A stretch of 64,000 nucleotides of DNA. Source: Mesorhizobium terrae. GTDB taxonomy: Bacteria; Pseudomonadota; Alphaproteobacteria; Rhizobiales; Rhizobiaceae. The DNA lies in NCBI RefSeq assembly GCF_008727715.1, contig NZ_CP044218.1, positions 3,675,501 through 3,739,500 of the forward strand, in the 5' to 3' direction. Position 1 is the first letter of the stretch; every line of letters begins with the position of its first letter. This document shows positions 1 through 9,068 of this stretch, in pieces. The notes beneath the pieces are model-generated. The model did not search any database, was not told the DNA's origin, and saw only the letters and a list, made by a program, of their open reading frames with translations. The translations under genes and the position numbers were made by a program.

Positions 1-73
1 GCGAGATGCCACTTTATCAACGCAGCATTGCCGTTAGATTGCGGGCACATTTTTACCCAGCGGTTTCGGAGTG

Positions 74-3000
74 ATGCTCGCACGCCTGTTCGTTATCTTC
101 GGTGGCCTGTTCGTGCTGGCGCTGCTTGCGGCGCTGGTGGTGCCGCCGTTCATCGACTGGACGGGCTACCGTGCCGACTTCGAGCGCGAGGCGAGTGCCA
201 TCCTTGGCCGCAAGGTGACAGTGAAAGGCAGCGCCACGGCGCGGCTGCTGCCGTTCCCGTCGGTGACCTTCACCGACGTGTCAGTGGCGGGCGGTCCCGG
301 CGGTGCTGCTGCAATGACGGTCGACACCTTCTCGATGGATGCGGAGCTGGCGCCGTTCCTGCGCGGCGAGGTGCTGATCTTCGATATGCGGCTGGTGCGA
401 CCCAAGGCGACGATCGGCATCGCGGCGGATGGGAAGGTCGATTGGACGGTGCGGCCGTCTTCGCCCTTCGATCCTGCGCAAGTTTCGATCGAAAAGCTGA
501 CGGTGACCGGCGGTTCTGTCGAACTGCGCCAGGAGGCGAGCGGCCGCACCCATCTTTTGAGCGATATCAATGCCGTCGTCTCGGCAAAATCGCTGGCCGG
601 ACCGTGGCGCATGGAAGGTGCGCTGAAGGCCGACGGCGTGGCCACGCGCGTCAATGCTACGACCGGCAAGGCGGACGGGGCCGGCAAGATCGCGCTGAAG
701 GTCAAAGCCGACCCCGAGGGTTACCCGTTGTCCTTCGAGACAGACGGCACGGCTGGCGTCGAGGACGGCAAGGCGCTTTATGCAGGCCAATTCCGCCTGT
801 TTGGCGACAATGGCGCCCGGCCGGCCGCCGAAGGCAAGCCGGACGCAGGCGCGACGGGCACTGCGGAAGGTGGCAAGGCACCGCCCGGCTATCGGTTGAC
901 CGGTAAATTCCAGCTCGATCACAGCAAGCTGGCCGTCAACGAATTCCGTTTCGAGACCGGGCCGCTCGACAATCCTTATTCGGCCGACGGCAAGGCCTCA
1001 ATCGACCTCGGTGCCGACCCGCGCTTCGCCATCACCGCCAGCGGCGCCCAGGTACAGTTCGACGAGGCATCCGGCGCAGGTCCGGGCGTGACGATGCCGC
1101 AACGCGTTGCGGCGCTGGAGCGGGTTCTGCTCGCGCTGCCCAAGCCGGCCATGCCCGGCACGGTCGAGGTGAAGCTGCCGGCGGTGGTGGCGGGTGACAC
1201 CACGATCCGCGACGTTGCCGTATCGGCCGAACCCACCAGCGGCGGATGGGCGGTCAAATCGCTGGCGGCGACGTTGCCCGGCCGCGCCACATTGGAAGCC
1301 GACGGACTGCTCGGCGTCGACGGGGAAGTGCGGTTCACCGGCTCGCTGCTCCTGGCGGTGGCGCAACCTTCCGGCTTTGCCGCCTGGTTGTCGAAAGATG
1401 TCGATGAGGCGATCCGCCGCCTGCCTGGAGCGGGATTCCGCGCCAAGGTCGACCTGACCGATGCCCGCCAGAAGTTCGACGACCTCGAACTGGCGCTCGG
1501 CAAGGCCAGCTTTCGCGGCAGCCTCGACGCCAACCAGTCGACCGGAGCGAGGCCGGCCGTGGCGATGCAGTTGGAAGGCAGCGCCCTCGATGTCGAAGGG
1601 CTGACGGCGTTCGCCTCGCTATTCGTATCGGACAAGGGTTCCAGCCGCTTCGCCGCGAGCGATCTGGACGCCAAGATCAAGGCCGGGCCGGTCAATGCCT
1701 GGGGCTTTTCCGCCGACACGCTGGACACTGCGCTGCGGTTGCGCGCCGGTACGCTGGAGATCGACAAATTGTCGATCGGCGGATTGGCGGGCACGGCGGT
1801 GAGCGCGACAGGCCGCATCAAGGATTTTCCGGCCGCGCCGACCGGCAGTCTCGATGCTTCGATGCTGGGTGACGACCTGGCACCGCTGATCGACACGGCG
1901 GCCAGCCGCTTCCCGGACAATCGGGTGCTGTCGGCGCTGTCAGAGCGCGGCAAAGCGTTTCCGGGGCTGTTCGCCGATGCGCGCCTCGACGTGGTGATGA
2001 GCGCGGCCGACAATGGCGACGGCACCACGGGGCTGGCGCTTTCGGGTAAGGGCAAGGTGGGCGGTTCCGCGCTGTCGGTTTCGCTGTCGGCGCATGGGCG
2101 CGCGACGGAGCTCGCCAAGGCGCCGTTTTCGCTGACATTCGACGCGAAGAATCCTGACGCCACGGCTCTGCTCGCGCTTTACGGGCTGCCGGCGCTGCCG
2201 CTTGGCATGTTGGGCGAAGCGACCACCGACATCACTGCCCGTGGTACGTTGGCCGGCGGCATCGCCACCGCCTTCAACCTGTCGGGACTGGATTTCCGCG
2301 CGCGTTTCGACGGGACGCTCACCGACACGCCGCAGGGGCTGGAGGCCAAGGGAAAGACCGGTCTCGACGCTACCGACATCGAGCCGTGGTTGATGAGCAC
2401 CGGTGTGGTGCTGCCGACCATGGGCATGGGGGCGGCGGTTGGCCTGTCGGCCGATGCAAGCTATGGCAACGGCCAGGCGACGCTTTCCGATCTCAAGGGC
2501 GGCGTCGGCGGCACCGCCGTGTCGGGCAATCTGAGCGCGGCGTTTGATGACGGACGGCCGCATCTCACCGGCAAGCTGGCGCTGGATACGCTCGATCTCG
2601 ACCCGCTGGCGGCGATGCTGTTCGGCAATGACGCATTGGCAAGCGACGGCAGCAACTGGCCGAAGGCGCCCTTTGCCGCCAAACCCGCGATGCAGGCGAC
2701 CGCCGACCTTGAGTTGAGCGCGGCCACGCTGTTCGCCGGGCCGCTGACAACCGCCCACGACGCCTCGATGTCGCTGAAGCTTAGCGATGATGGGCTCGGT
2801 GTTTCCAACCTGACGGCGAAACTGTTCGGTGGCACGATCACCGGTCTGTTCGACCTAAAGAACAATGACGGCAACGGCCTGTTCAGCGGCCAGGCGACGC
2901 TTTCCAGCACTGATCTCGCCACGCTGTTGCCGGCTTCGGGTCTGTCGGGCTCCGGTACTTTCACCGCCACGCTTACCAGCAGCGGCAAATCGGTCGACGC

Positions 3001-3913
3001 GATGGTCGGTTCGCTTGCAGGCTCGGGAACAGCGGCGCTGAGAGGCATGACGATCGCCAACCTCAATCCGGATGCGCTGCCGGCCTTGCTGAGCAAGGCG
3101 GACGAGCTCGGCCGCGACATCGATGCGGCGCGGACGGCAGGCTTCGCTCCCGGCATCGTGGGGCAGGGCAGCTACGTTGCACACGATGCCGACATCGCCT
3201 TCACCGTGGCCGGGGGCGTGCTGCGCGCGCCGCCCGTCAGCTTCGAGACACCGGCCTCGACACTGTCGGCGGAGCTTTCCGCTGATCTCGTCAAGGCAAC
3301 GGCCACCGCGCGCGGTACGCTGACCTATCGCCCGGGCGACGAGGCGCTTGTCGGCTCCGAGCCGGCGCTGAACTACAGCATCGACGGACCGATAGCGGCA
3401 CCGGCGCGCGCGTTCGACAGCGCGCCGCTGGCGCAGTTCCTGACGCAGCGGGCGCTGGAGAAGGAGCAGCAGCGGGTGGAGGCGATGCAGGCGGTTTTGC
3501 TGGAGAAGCAGAGGTTGCGTCGCGAAGCGCGCTACTATGTGGCGTTGCAGGAAGAGCGCGATCGCGCCGAGGAAGCAAGGCGCAAGGCGGAAGAAGAGGC
3601 CAGGCAAAAAGCGGAAGCGGACGCCAGGGCTGCCGCCGAGGCCAAGGCGAAGGCCGACGCGGAAGAGAAAGCCCGCGCCGAACAGGCAGCGGCCGCAGAG
3701 GTCGAGCGGCGCAAGGCGGAAGCGGCGATCAGACTGGCCGTTGAGGAAAAGGCCAGGCTGGAGGCGGAACGCCGGGCTGCCGAGCAGACGCCAACTGTCG
3801 TGCCTGCGCCGCGTGCCGAGCCCGTTCCGGCCCCGACACCAGTGCCCAAATCGGCGCCCAAACCGGCGCTGGAGCCGTTTTCGATTCGGGATTTCTTGAA
3901 GTCGCTGCAGTAG
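74..3913 (+). CDS. AsmA family outer-membrane assembly/lipid-transport-like protein
   Basis: A protein of about 1,279 residues with one N-terminal membrane segment (about residues 5-25, VIFGGLFVLALLAALVVPP), followed by the AsmA N-terminal signature (FIDWTGYRADFE, then a LLPFPSVTF-type strand) and a long beta-rich periplasmic body. AsmA/YhdP/TamB-type proteins span the periplasm and are linked to phospholipid traffic to the outer membrane; that role is family knowledge. The last 150 residues are an extended Glu/Lys/Ala coiled coil and then a Pro-rich tail ending in SIRDFLKSLQ. A GTG lies directly before the chosen ATG and either could start the protein. It stands alone, with a GNAT gene 75 bp downstream. 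Confidence 0.85.
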   Translation: MLARLFVIFGGLFVLALLAALVVPPFIDWTGYRADFEREASAILGRKVTVKGSATARLLPFPSVTFTDVSVAGGPGGAAAMTVDTFSMDAELAPFLRGEVLIFDMRLVRPKATIGIAADGKVDWTVRPSSPFDPAQVSIEKLTVTGGSVELRQEASGRTHLLSDINAVVSAKSLAGPWRMEGALKADGVATRVNATTGKADGAGKIALKVKADPEGYPLSFETDGTAGVEDGKALYAGQFRLFGDNGARPAAEGKPDAGATGTAEGGKAPPGYRLTGKFQLDHSKLAVNEFRFETGPLDNPYSADGKASIDLGADPRFAITASGAQVQFDEASGAGPGVTMPQRVAALERVLLALPKPAMPGTVEVKLPAVVAGDTTIRDVAVSAEPTSGGWAVKSLAATLPGRATLEADGLLGVDGEVRFTGSLLLAVAQPSGFAAWLSKDVDEAIRRLPGAGFRAKVDLTDARQKFDDLELALGKASFRGSLDANQSTGARPAVAMQLEGSALDVEGLTAFASLFVSDKGSSRFAASDLDAKIKAGPVNAWGFSADTLDTALRLRAGTLEIDKLSIGGLAGTAVSATGRIKDFPAAPTGSLDASMLGDDLAPLIDTAASRFPDNRVLSALSERGKAFPGLFADARLDVVMSAADNGDGTTGLALSGKGKVGGSALSVSLSAHGRATELAKAPFSLTFDAKNPDATALLALYGLPALPLGMLGEATTDITARGTLAGGIATAFNLSGLDFRARFDGTLTDTPQGLEAKGKTGLDATDIEPWLMSTGVVLPTMGMGAAVGLSADASYGNGQATLSDLKGGVGGTAVSGNLSAAFDDGRPHLTGKLALDTLDLDPLAAMLFGNDALASDGSNWPKAPFAAKPAMQATADLELSAATLFAGPLTTAHDASMSLKLSDDGLGVSNLTAKLFGGTITGLFDLKNNDGNGLFSGQATLSSTDLATLLPASGLSGSGTFTATLTSSGKSVDAMVGSLAGSGTAALRGMTIANLNPDALPALLSKADELGRDIDAARTAGFAPGIVGQGSYVAHDADIAFTVAGGVLRAPPVSFETPASTLSAELSADLVKATATARGTLTYRPGDEALVGSEPALNYSIDGPIAAPARAFDSAPLAQFLTQRALEKEQQRVEAMQAVLLEKQRLRREARYYVALQEERDRAEEARRKAEEEARQKAEADARAAAEAKAKADAEEKARAEQAAAAEVERRKAEAAIRLAVEEKARLEAERRAAEQTPTVVPAPRAEPVPAPTPVPKSAPKPALEPFSIRDFLKSLQ

Positions 3914-3988
3914 CGCGAAAAAGCCGGGCCATCGTGACTGTGCCAAGCAGGCGCGGCTGCGGACTATGGCCAATGAAGGGAGGCTGCG

Positions 3989-4489
3989 ATGAACGATGTC
4001 AGCGTGAGGCTGGCCGATGTCGACGATGCCGAAGCCTTCAGGCAGATCCGTATCGAAGCGCTGCGGCTGGAGCCTTCGGCTTTCGCCAGTCGGGTGGAGG
4101 ACTGGGAGGTTTTGCCAGACGAGGAATGGCGGCGGCGCATTGCCGCCAACCCGGTCTTCATCGCCTTTCGCGGCGCCGAGCCGGTCGGCCTGATGGGATT
4201 GTTGCGGGAGCAGTCTTCGAAATCGCGCCATCGCGCTACCATCGTCATGGTCTATGTGCGGACCAGTGAGCGCGGCACCGGCATGGCCAAGGCACTGCTC
4301 GACACGCTCGCCGAACATGCGTGCGGCATCGGCATTCTGCAGCTCGAACTAACGATCAACGCCGACAATGGCCAGGCGCAACGTTTCTATGAACGCGCCG
4401 GGTTTATCCCGTTCGGCCGCATTCCAGCCGGCGTGATCCACGAAGGCAGGGAAGTCGACGAGGTGATGATGGCGAGACGTATCGGCTGA
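3989..4489 (+). CDS. GNAT family N-acetyltransferase
   Basis: A 166-residue protein of normal GNAT length. Residues 84-104 hold the beta-4/acetyl-CoA pyrophosphate loop, with RGTGMA at 95-100 in place of the usual R/Q-x-x-G-x-G/A. A second conserved patch (NADNGQAQRFYERAGF) forms the C-terminal GNAT motif. It transfers an acetyl group from acetyl-CoA to an unknown amine. An AGGGAGG sequence just upstream is a good ribosome site for the ATG. No neighbour reveals the substrate. Confidence 0.85.
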   Translation: MNDVSVRLADVDDAEAFRQIRIEALRLEPSAFASRVEDWEVLPDEEWRRRIAANPVFIAFRGAEPVGLMGLLREQSSKSRHRATIVMVYVRTSERGTGMAKALLDTLAEHACGIGILQLELTINADNGQAQRFYERAGFIPFGRIPAGVIHEGREVDEVMMARRIG

Positions 4490-4528
4490 CGCGGGAAAAC
4501 CGCCGGCTGCAGCAGCTCTCTCTGAGCC

Positions 4529-5107
4529 TCAAAGATAGGCGAAGCCGGCGGCCAGCAGGCCGATCACGCCCAGTGCCAGCGACCCGTGCCATGGCCAGCG
4601 TCGCCCGCGCATGATGATGGACAATGTGGCGATGGCGATGGCGATGTGCAGCAAGGTTACCGCCAGCGTCAGGATGTGATGGCGGCGCGTGTGCAATTCG
4701 CTGTCGGTCAGCTTTTCGTCGACCTGCTGCTCCAGGGCTTTCGCGTCGGCCTGGATCTTGGCGCTGTCTTGCTCGTTGCGCTTGGCGTTGGCGGTCATCG
4801 CGTCCGCTGTTGGCCCGCCTTGCGCCGCAGCCACTTCGTAAAGGTTCTTCTTGATGCTCTTGGCCTGATAGAAGGCCCATTGGTCGCTCGCCTTGTTCTG
4901 CAGATAGGCGGCGTCGCTCTTGTCGTTGATTGCCTCGGCGGTCTCAAGCGATTCAAAGCTGCCGACGGTCGCCGCCAACACCGCAAGCACAGCGATCGTC
5001 ACCGAAACGGTGATGAGGAAGGGGTTGCCTTCGCTTGCCGCATGTTCGGCGTGTTCGGCCTGTTCCAGATGTTCCTGCGTGGCATCTTCCATCGTCATTC
5101 CCCCCAA
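4529..5107 (-). CDS. DUF4337 family membrane protein
   Basis: A 192-residue protein with a Glu/His-rich cytoplasmic N-terminus, a first membrane segment at about 29-50 (FLITVSVTIAVLAVLAATVG), a charged helical middle (about 55-140) and two C-terminal membrane segments (about 143-166 and 171-192). This topology and the FESLETAEAI stretch match DUF4337, a family without a known function. An in-frame ATG five codons in (MEDATQ) could be the real start. It is transcribed away from the glycine-zipper gene's promoter side and convergently with the upstream GNAT gene. Confidence 0.75.
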   Translation of the reverse strand: MGGMTMEDATQEHLEQAEHAEHAASEGNPFLITVSVTIAVLAVLAATVGSFESLETAEAINDKSDAAYLQNKASDQWAFYQAKSIKKNLYEVAAAQGGPTADAMTANAKRNEQDSAKIQADAKALEQQVDEKLTDSELHTRRHHILTLAVTLLHIAIAIATLSIIMRGRRWPWHGSLALGVIGLLAAGFAYL

Positions 5108-5202
5108 ATTGCCGGAAGTCGCCGTTTCCGAACCGGCCGCCGCGTATCGCAGCGGCGTGCGTCAGGCAGGTCGCCGCCGGGCGCGGCCTGGTCGTCGTCA
5201 GG

Positions 5203-5472
5203 TCATTGCGCCGGCTGCGTGGCCTGTGTGGGCGCCGTCTGCTGTTGCTGAAGTTCCTGCTGATGCTTCAGCTTGCGTGCCGCCACCTGCTTTTTATGCA
5301 GGGCATGGCCGGCGACGCAGCCACCAACCGCGCCGACGACGCCGTGGTGTCCAGCATAGTGCCCGGCCACGCCGCCCGCAACGGCTCCGGTCAGGCAGCC
5401 CACGGCCCCTGCCTGGGAAACCGGCATGGCGAATATGGTTGCGATCATTCCTGCAAGCGCCAGGTTTTTCAT
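5203..5472 (-). CDS. Small secreted glycine-zipper protein
   Basis: An 89-residue protein with a signal-like N-terminus (MKNLALAGMIATIFAMPVSQ), followed by a glycine-zipper stretch (GAVAGGVAGHYAGHHG and a second GGCVAGHA) and a Lys/Gln-rich tail (KHQQELQQQQ). Glycine-zipper proteins of this size usually sit in or on the outer membrane. The chosen ATG is preceded by a purine-rich CACAAGGGTGTCG, and the signal peptide begins there; the longer open frame upstream has no signal sequence. Function is unknown. Confidence 0.65.
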   Translation of the reverse strand: MKNLALAGMIATIFAMPVSQAGAVGCLTGAVAGGVAGHYAGHHGVVGAVGGCVAGHALHKKQVAARKLKHQQELQQQQTAPTQATQPAQ

Positions 5473-5689
5473 CGACACACCCTTGTGGTTGTGTTGCAGC
5501 GAGTCCCTTACACGCGATGATGCGGAAGCGATTGTGGCGCGATTGCGACTGGCGGCGCTGTTCTCGCGGATGTGATCGAAGCGTGCGAACCTGCCGGTAG
5601 GTGGTGTTCTGAACACGCGACCTGTTTCATATGTCCCGGCATATAGAGCCGCAATGAAGACGATAAGCCTTGCGTCTCCTCAGGACGGT

Positions 5690-5872
5690 CTACTGCGCCG
5701 GCTTTTCCCGTTGTGTCGTAAGTATCTGCAAAATCATGAGGATTCCCGTTGTAATTGCGGTGGCCTGAAGGATGATTTGAACAATTCTATCTCTTGAAAA
5801 CATCCGCCCGTTGTTGGCAAGGTGATCCCGATCTGCGCGTGATACGGGGGCAGTTTTGCTATCGTCGATCAA
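5690..5872 (-). CDS. Possible small single-pass membrane protein
   Basis: A 60-residue open frame with a polar N-terminal half (MIDDSKTAPVSRADRDHLAN) and one hydrophobic helix (about residues 31-51, IVQIILQATAITTGILMILQ). Its start overlaps the start region of the divergent Sel1-repeat gene by 17 bp. It resembles no family I recognise. The composition is plausible for a small membrane protein, but the overlap and short length keep confidence low. If it is not real, the stretch from 5473 to 5855 has no gene. Confidence 0.35.
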   Translation of the reverse strand: MIDDSKTAPVSRADRDHLANNGRMFSRDRIVQIILQATAITTGILMILQILTTQREKPAQ

Positions 5873-7070
5873 AGTCTCTCAGCTGCTTCAGCGGTGGCCG
5901 GTCGTTCTCTGGTTTCTGGGTGTTGCGGGCATCTATTTCTTCGCCTTCCACAAAACCGAAATAGGCTTGACTCGTGGATGCCAGGATGGCGTCGGTGAAA
6001 TTGGCCTCGAGAAAGCAAAACGTCTTTCTATAGGTAGTGATTACTATAGAATTTATCTCGCATGTAAGTATTATACGGGATCTGGAGTTTCAAAAGACCT
6101 AAGAATTGCTTTACAGTATTTGGAAGATTCAGCAAAGAAGGGAAGTGCGTACTCGCAGGTAGTGCTCTCTGGGTTCTATATGAGAGGTGAAGGTGTTGGA
6201 AAGGATGACGAAGAAGCCATGCGGTTGCTTCGCCTCGCTGCGCTGCAAGGTGACGCTCAGGGGCAATTCCGTTTAGGTGTTGCCCACTTATACGGAACCG
6301 CTGTCAAACAGGATGACGCGCAGGCCGCTCAATGGTTCCACAAAGCTGCCGACCAGGGGCTACCTGAGGCTGAGCAGGCGCTGGGTGCTATGTATGGTAG
6401 CGGGCGTGGGGTGGCTAGAGACGATGCCAAGGCTGTGCAATTGTTTCGAAAGGCCGCTAAACAGGGAAATGCCGAAGCACAGTATGATCTCTGTTCGGTG
6501 CATTTTTCGGGCACCGGTGTGCCGCGGGAATACGAGACTGCATTCCAATGGTGTAGTAAGGCCGCGGAGCAAGGGCAGGTTTCGGCGCAATATCTGACTG
6601 GGACAATGTACCTGCAGGGGCAAGGTGTCTTGAAAAATGAGATGCTGGCTCTGCATTGGTTGCAAAAAGCTGCGGAGCAAGAGCACCCAGAAGCTCAACT
6701 CCACCTTGGCGTAATGTATCTGAATGGTCAGGGGGTGAAAAAGGATGATTTTCTCGCATTCTTATGGATGCGGCGATCTGCTGAGCGCGGATTGAAGGAA
6801 GCGCAAGCAAATCTTGGAAAATTTTACTATAACGGCATTGGCACAAAGCAAGATGGTGTGTTGGGGGTGGAGTGGATTAGGAAGGCTGCGGAACAAGGAG
6901 ATGCTGGTGCGCAGTACGATCTCGGCGTTGTTTATTTCAATGGTCGGGATGTAAAGAAAGACCTCGTCGAAGCTGAGCGCTGGTGGAGGAAGGCAGCAGG
7001 GCAAGGAAATGAAGATGCCCGGAAGATACTGAAAGATATATTCCCCGATGGCTCGAGCGGGCTGCTCTGA
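5856..7070 (+). CDS. Membrane-anchored Sel1-repeat (SEL1-like TPR) protein
   Basis: A 404-residue protein with a TTG start preceded by ATACGGGGGCAG. Residues 15-32 form one membrane anchor. From about residue 70 to the end it is built of roughly nine Sel1 repeats of about 36 residues, each with the A-x-x-x-L/G-x-x-Y-x-x-G-x-G-V pattern (for example LGVMYLNGQGVKKDD). Sel1 arrays are protein-interaction scaffolds. The gene is visibly AT-richer than its neighbours, with runs such as ATAGGTAGTGATTACTATAG near 6030, and its codon use differs from the surrounding genes, suggesting recent transfer. No partner is evident. Confidence 0.85.
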   Translation: MLSSIKVSQLLQRWPVVLWFLGVAGIYFFAFHKTEIGLTRGCQDGVGEIGLEKAKRLSIGSDYYRIYLACKYYTGSGVSKDLRIALQYLEDSAKKGSAYSQVVLSGFYMRGEGVGKDDEEAMRLLRLAALQGDAQGQFRLGVAHLYGTAVKQDDAQAAQWFHKAADQGLPEAEQALGAMYGSGRGVARDDAKAVQLFRKAAKQGNAEAQYDLCSVHFSGTGVPREYETAFQWCSKAAEQGQVSAQYLTGTMYLQGQGVLKNEMLALHWLQKAAEQEHPEAQLHLGVMYLNGQGVKKDDFLAFLWMRRSAERGLKEAQANLGKFYYNGIGTKQDGVLGVEWIRKAAEQGDAGAQYDLGVVYFNGRDVKKDLVEAERWWRKAAGQGNEDARKILKDIFPDGSSGLL

Positions 7071-7106
7071 CACCCGGAAATTTCACCAACGCCATAGCGC
7101 ACCGAA

Positions 7107-7328
7107 TTATTGGTTCTTTTGTTTCGCCCAATGCAGCACATAAAGCCGTAGCGCCGAGGACAGATTGGCCTCGCACGGGCGGGTTTCGTCGATCTCGGCG
7201 ACCAGGGCCGCGACGGTGATCGTGCGGTTTTCCGCGATGGCTACGAGCTCGTCGTAGAACGGCTTTTCCAGGGAATAGGACGTGCGATGGCCGCGAATGG
7301 TGACAGAGCGTTTTTCGACCAGGCTCAC
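7107..7328 (-). CDS. Ribbon-helix-helix domain protein (RHH_4 type)
   Basis: A 73-residue protein. The GTG at 7326-7328 is preferred because it gives the usual N-terminus (MSLVEKRSVTIRGHRTS), lies 10 bp after the DUF4169 stop and follows a GGAAGA ribosome site; the longer frame only reads through DUF4169 in another frame. The start (RSVTIRGHRTSYSLE) is the DNA-binding beta-strand, followed by two helices. It is the last gene of a three-gene SspB-DUF4169-RHH unit that recurs in this order. Role as a regulator is inferred from the fold. Confidence 0.75.
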   Translation of the reverse strand: MSLVEKRSVTIRGHRTSYSLEKPFYDELVAIAENRTITVAALVAEIDETRPCEANLSSALRLYVLHWAKQKNQ

Positions 7329-7338
7329 GTCTTCCAGC

Positions 7339-7551
7339 TCAGTTCCGGTCCGGGGAGGGCGGCTTGCTATCGGGCGCCGGTTCGCGGCGATGACCTTCGA
7401 CGAAATTGGCGGCGCGCTCCGCTTCCAGCCGCTCGCGCTGCTTCTCGGTCTTGCTGCGACCATGCAGGATACGATTGCGCTCGGCCTCGGCGCTACGATC
7501 CTCGCGCGCCTTGCCTTTTCTGAACTGGCGGAGATTGACGATCTCGGCCAT
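7339..7551 (-). CDS. DUF4169 family protein
   Basis: A 70-residue, highly charged protein beginning MAEIVNLRQFRKGKARE. The NLRQFRK and RKxxxR-rich pattern match DUF4169, small proteins found beside sspB in alphaproteobacteria. It begins 12 bp after the SspB stop and is followed by the RHH gene, so the three are probably one operon. Function unknown. Confidence 0.75.
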   Translation of the reverse strand: MAEIVNLRQFRKGKAREDRSAEAERNRILHGRSKTEKQRERLEAERAANFVEGHRREPAPDSKPPSPDRN

Positions 7552-7563
7552 GCGCCGCTGGCC

Positions 7564-8094
7564 CTACTTCTTGCGGAAGGCGTCGAGCGAAACGACGTCG
7601 GCGCCCTTTCCGGTGGCAGGCTCTTCGGCTGGCGCCACTTCGGGTTCCGCCGCCTTCTTCTTCGACGTGGTCTTCTTTTCCGGCGCGAGCGCGACTGGTG
7701 CCACGGCCGGCTTTTCTTCGATCTCGGTCAACGACTCGGTCTTGACGTCGAACTCCAACTCGAAATTCACCGAGGGATCGTAGAAGCCGCGCACGGCGGA
7801 GAAGGGGATCTCGAGCTTTTCGGGGATATCCGAGAAAGACAGGCCGATCTCGAAGCCGGCTTCGGTCACCTTCAGGTCCCAATACTGGAACTGGATGACG
7901 ATCGTCATCTGTTCGGGATAGCGTTCGCGCAGGCGCGTGGAGATGCGTACGCCGGGCGCTCCGGTCAGGAAGGTGATGAAGAAGTGGTGGTTTCCGGGCA
8001 GGCCGGTGCGTGCGACTTCGGCCAGAACCTTGCGCATGACGCCGCGCAGAGCTTCTTGAGCCAGAATGTCGTAGCGGATGTGGTCGTCGGCCAT
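7564..8094 (-). CDS. sspB: SspB family ClpXP adaptor protein
   Basis: A 176-residue protein. The N-terminal 110 residues form the SspB fold (IRYDILAQEALRGVMRKVL, then PEQMTIVIQFQYWDLKV), which binds the SsrA degradation tag and delivers tagged proteins to ClpXP. An Ala/Pro/Lys-rich linker follows, and the C-terminal end (ADVVSLDAFRKK) matches the ClpX-binding tail of alphaproteobacterial SspB. It therefore functionally pairs with the tmRNA encoded 14 kb away in this window. It is first in the operon with DUF4169 and RHH. Confidence 0.9.
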   Translation of the reverse strand: MADDHIRYDILAQEALRGVMRKVLAEVARTGLPGNHHFFITFLTGAPGVRISTRLRERYPEQMTIVIQFQYWDLKVTEAGFEIGLSFSDIPEKLEIPFSAVRGFYDPSVNFELEFDVKTESLTEIEEKPAVAPVALAPEKKTTSKKKAAEPEVAPAEEPATGKGADVVSLDAFRKK

Positions 8095-8227
8095 ATGCCA
8101 GGGCGGTTCCGTTGAATCGTCCGCATAGCTGTAATCAAGCTTGGCGGGCTCGTAAACCGGATATAGGCCCGGCTCCGTTCAAGCCAGCGTGCTTCAGCGT
8201 TTTTTGGCGTGATGGTTACCGTTTGGA

Positions 8228-8908
8228 TCAGACCGTAATGGCTTCGCGCAATGAGCCGGCCGGCTGGCGTGCGCCATAGGCCCGCAGGAAGGCGCGCACG
8301 CCATTTGTGGCGGACCGCAGCACTTCTTCTTCAGTCGGCTGGATGCCCATCATGAAGGCAATCTGCAGTTCGGCATTGACGAGAGCGATGAAATGGCGAG
8401 CGGTCACGTCCGGGTCTTCGATGGCAAGATGGCCGGCAAAGGCGAGGCGGGCAAAACGCGCCGCCAGCGCCGACAATGTCGTGCCAGGGCCGTTTTCGCG
8501 CCATTCAGCGAACAGTTCGGGATAGCGTTCGCTCTCGGTCTGGATCAGTTTGCGCAGGAATTTGCCATCGCGGCTGCAGATGCAATTGCGGTTCATGCGC
8601 ACGGCATAGGCGATCAGGTCGGCCTCGAGATCCTTCGGTTGATCCGGGAAAGTGGCGAGCGTAGCGAAGCTCTCGGCATTCAGCCGTTCAGTGAGTTCGC
8701 GCACAACGGCGACGAACAGCTTCTCCTTGTCGCCATGATGGTTGTAGACCGTCTGGCGCGAAACCCCTGCTTCGACCGCGATCAAGTCGATATTGGCTCC
8801 AGCAAAACCTTCCCGGCAAAACACCTTGGCGGCGGAGGAGATGACCGAAGCGCGCTTGGCTTCGTGGCCGCGTGGCGGGAAGGTGTCAGCAGAAATCGTC
8901 TGGCTCAT
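8228..8908 (-). CDS. TetR/AcrR family transcriptional repressor
   Basis: A 226-residue protein. Residues about 18-64 form the TetR helix-turn-helix (ISSAAKVFCREGFAGANI, then GVSRQTVYNHHGDKEKLF), followed by an AefR-like ligand-binding domain. It is divergent from the MFS exporter at 9069, and a near-perfect dyad sits between them over both promoters. This strongly suggests it represses that exporter and itself and is released by an exported compound. Confidence 0.9.
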   Translation of the reverse strand: MSQTISADTFPPRGHEAKRASVISSAAKVFCREGFAGANIDLIAVEAGVSRQTVYNHHGDKEKLFVAVVRELTERLNAESFATLATFPDQPKDLEADLIAYAVRMNRNCICSRDGKFLRKLIQTESERYPELFAEWRENGPGTTLSALAARFARLAFAGHLAIEDPDVTARHFIALVNAELQIAFMMGIQPTEEEVLRSATNGVRAFLRAYGARQPAGSLREAITV

Positions 8909-8915
8909 GGAAATC

Positions 8916-8957
8916 TATATAGTCGTGATTGACAATTTAGACAAGGATGTCTAATTT
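8916..8957. promoter_or_regulatory. Shared divergent promoters with TetR operator dyad
   Basis: On the plus strand, TTGACA (8929-8934), 17 bp, TAATTT (8952-8957) makes a strong promoter for the MFS gene. On the minus strand, TTGTCT (8944-8939), 17 bp, TATATA (8921-8916) makes one for tetR. The dyad TTAGACA-AGGA-TGTCTAA (8937-8954) lies in the spacer of the first and over the -35 of the second, so one bound dimer would block both. Arms extend to 10 bp with one mismatch. Confidence 0.75.
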
Positions 8958-9068
8958 TCTGGACTATGAATTGAGAGAATCGACACACCGTTGTCGGTAT
9001 CTCGAGGGATGGAACGTCCTGGGTTGGACGCCGCATTGCGGTGTCAACCAGATTGAAAGAGCCATATT

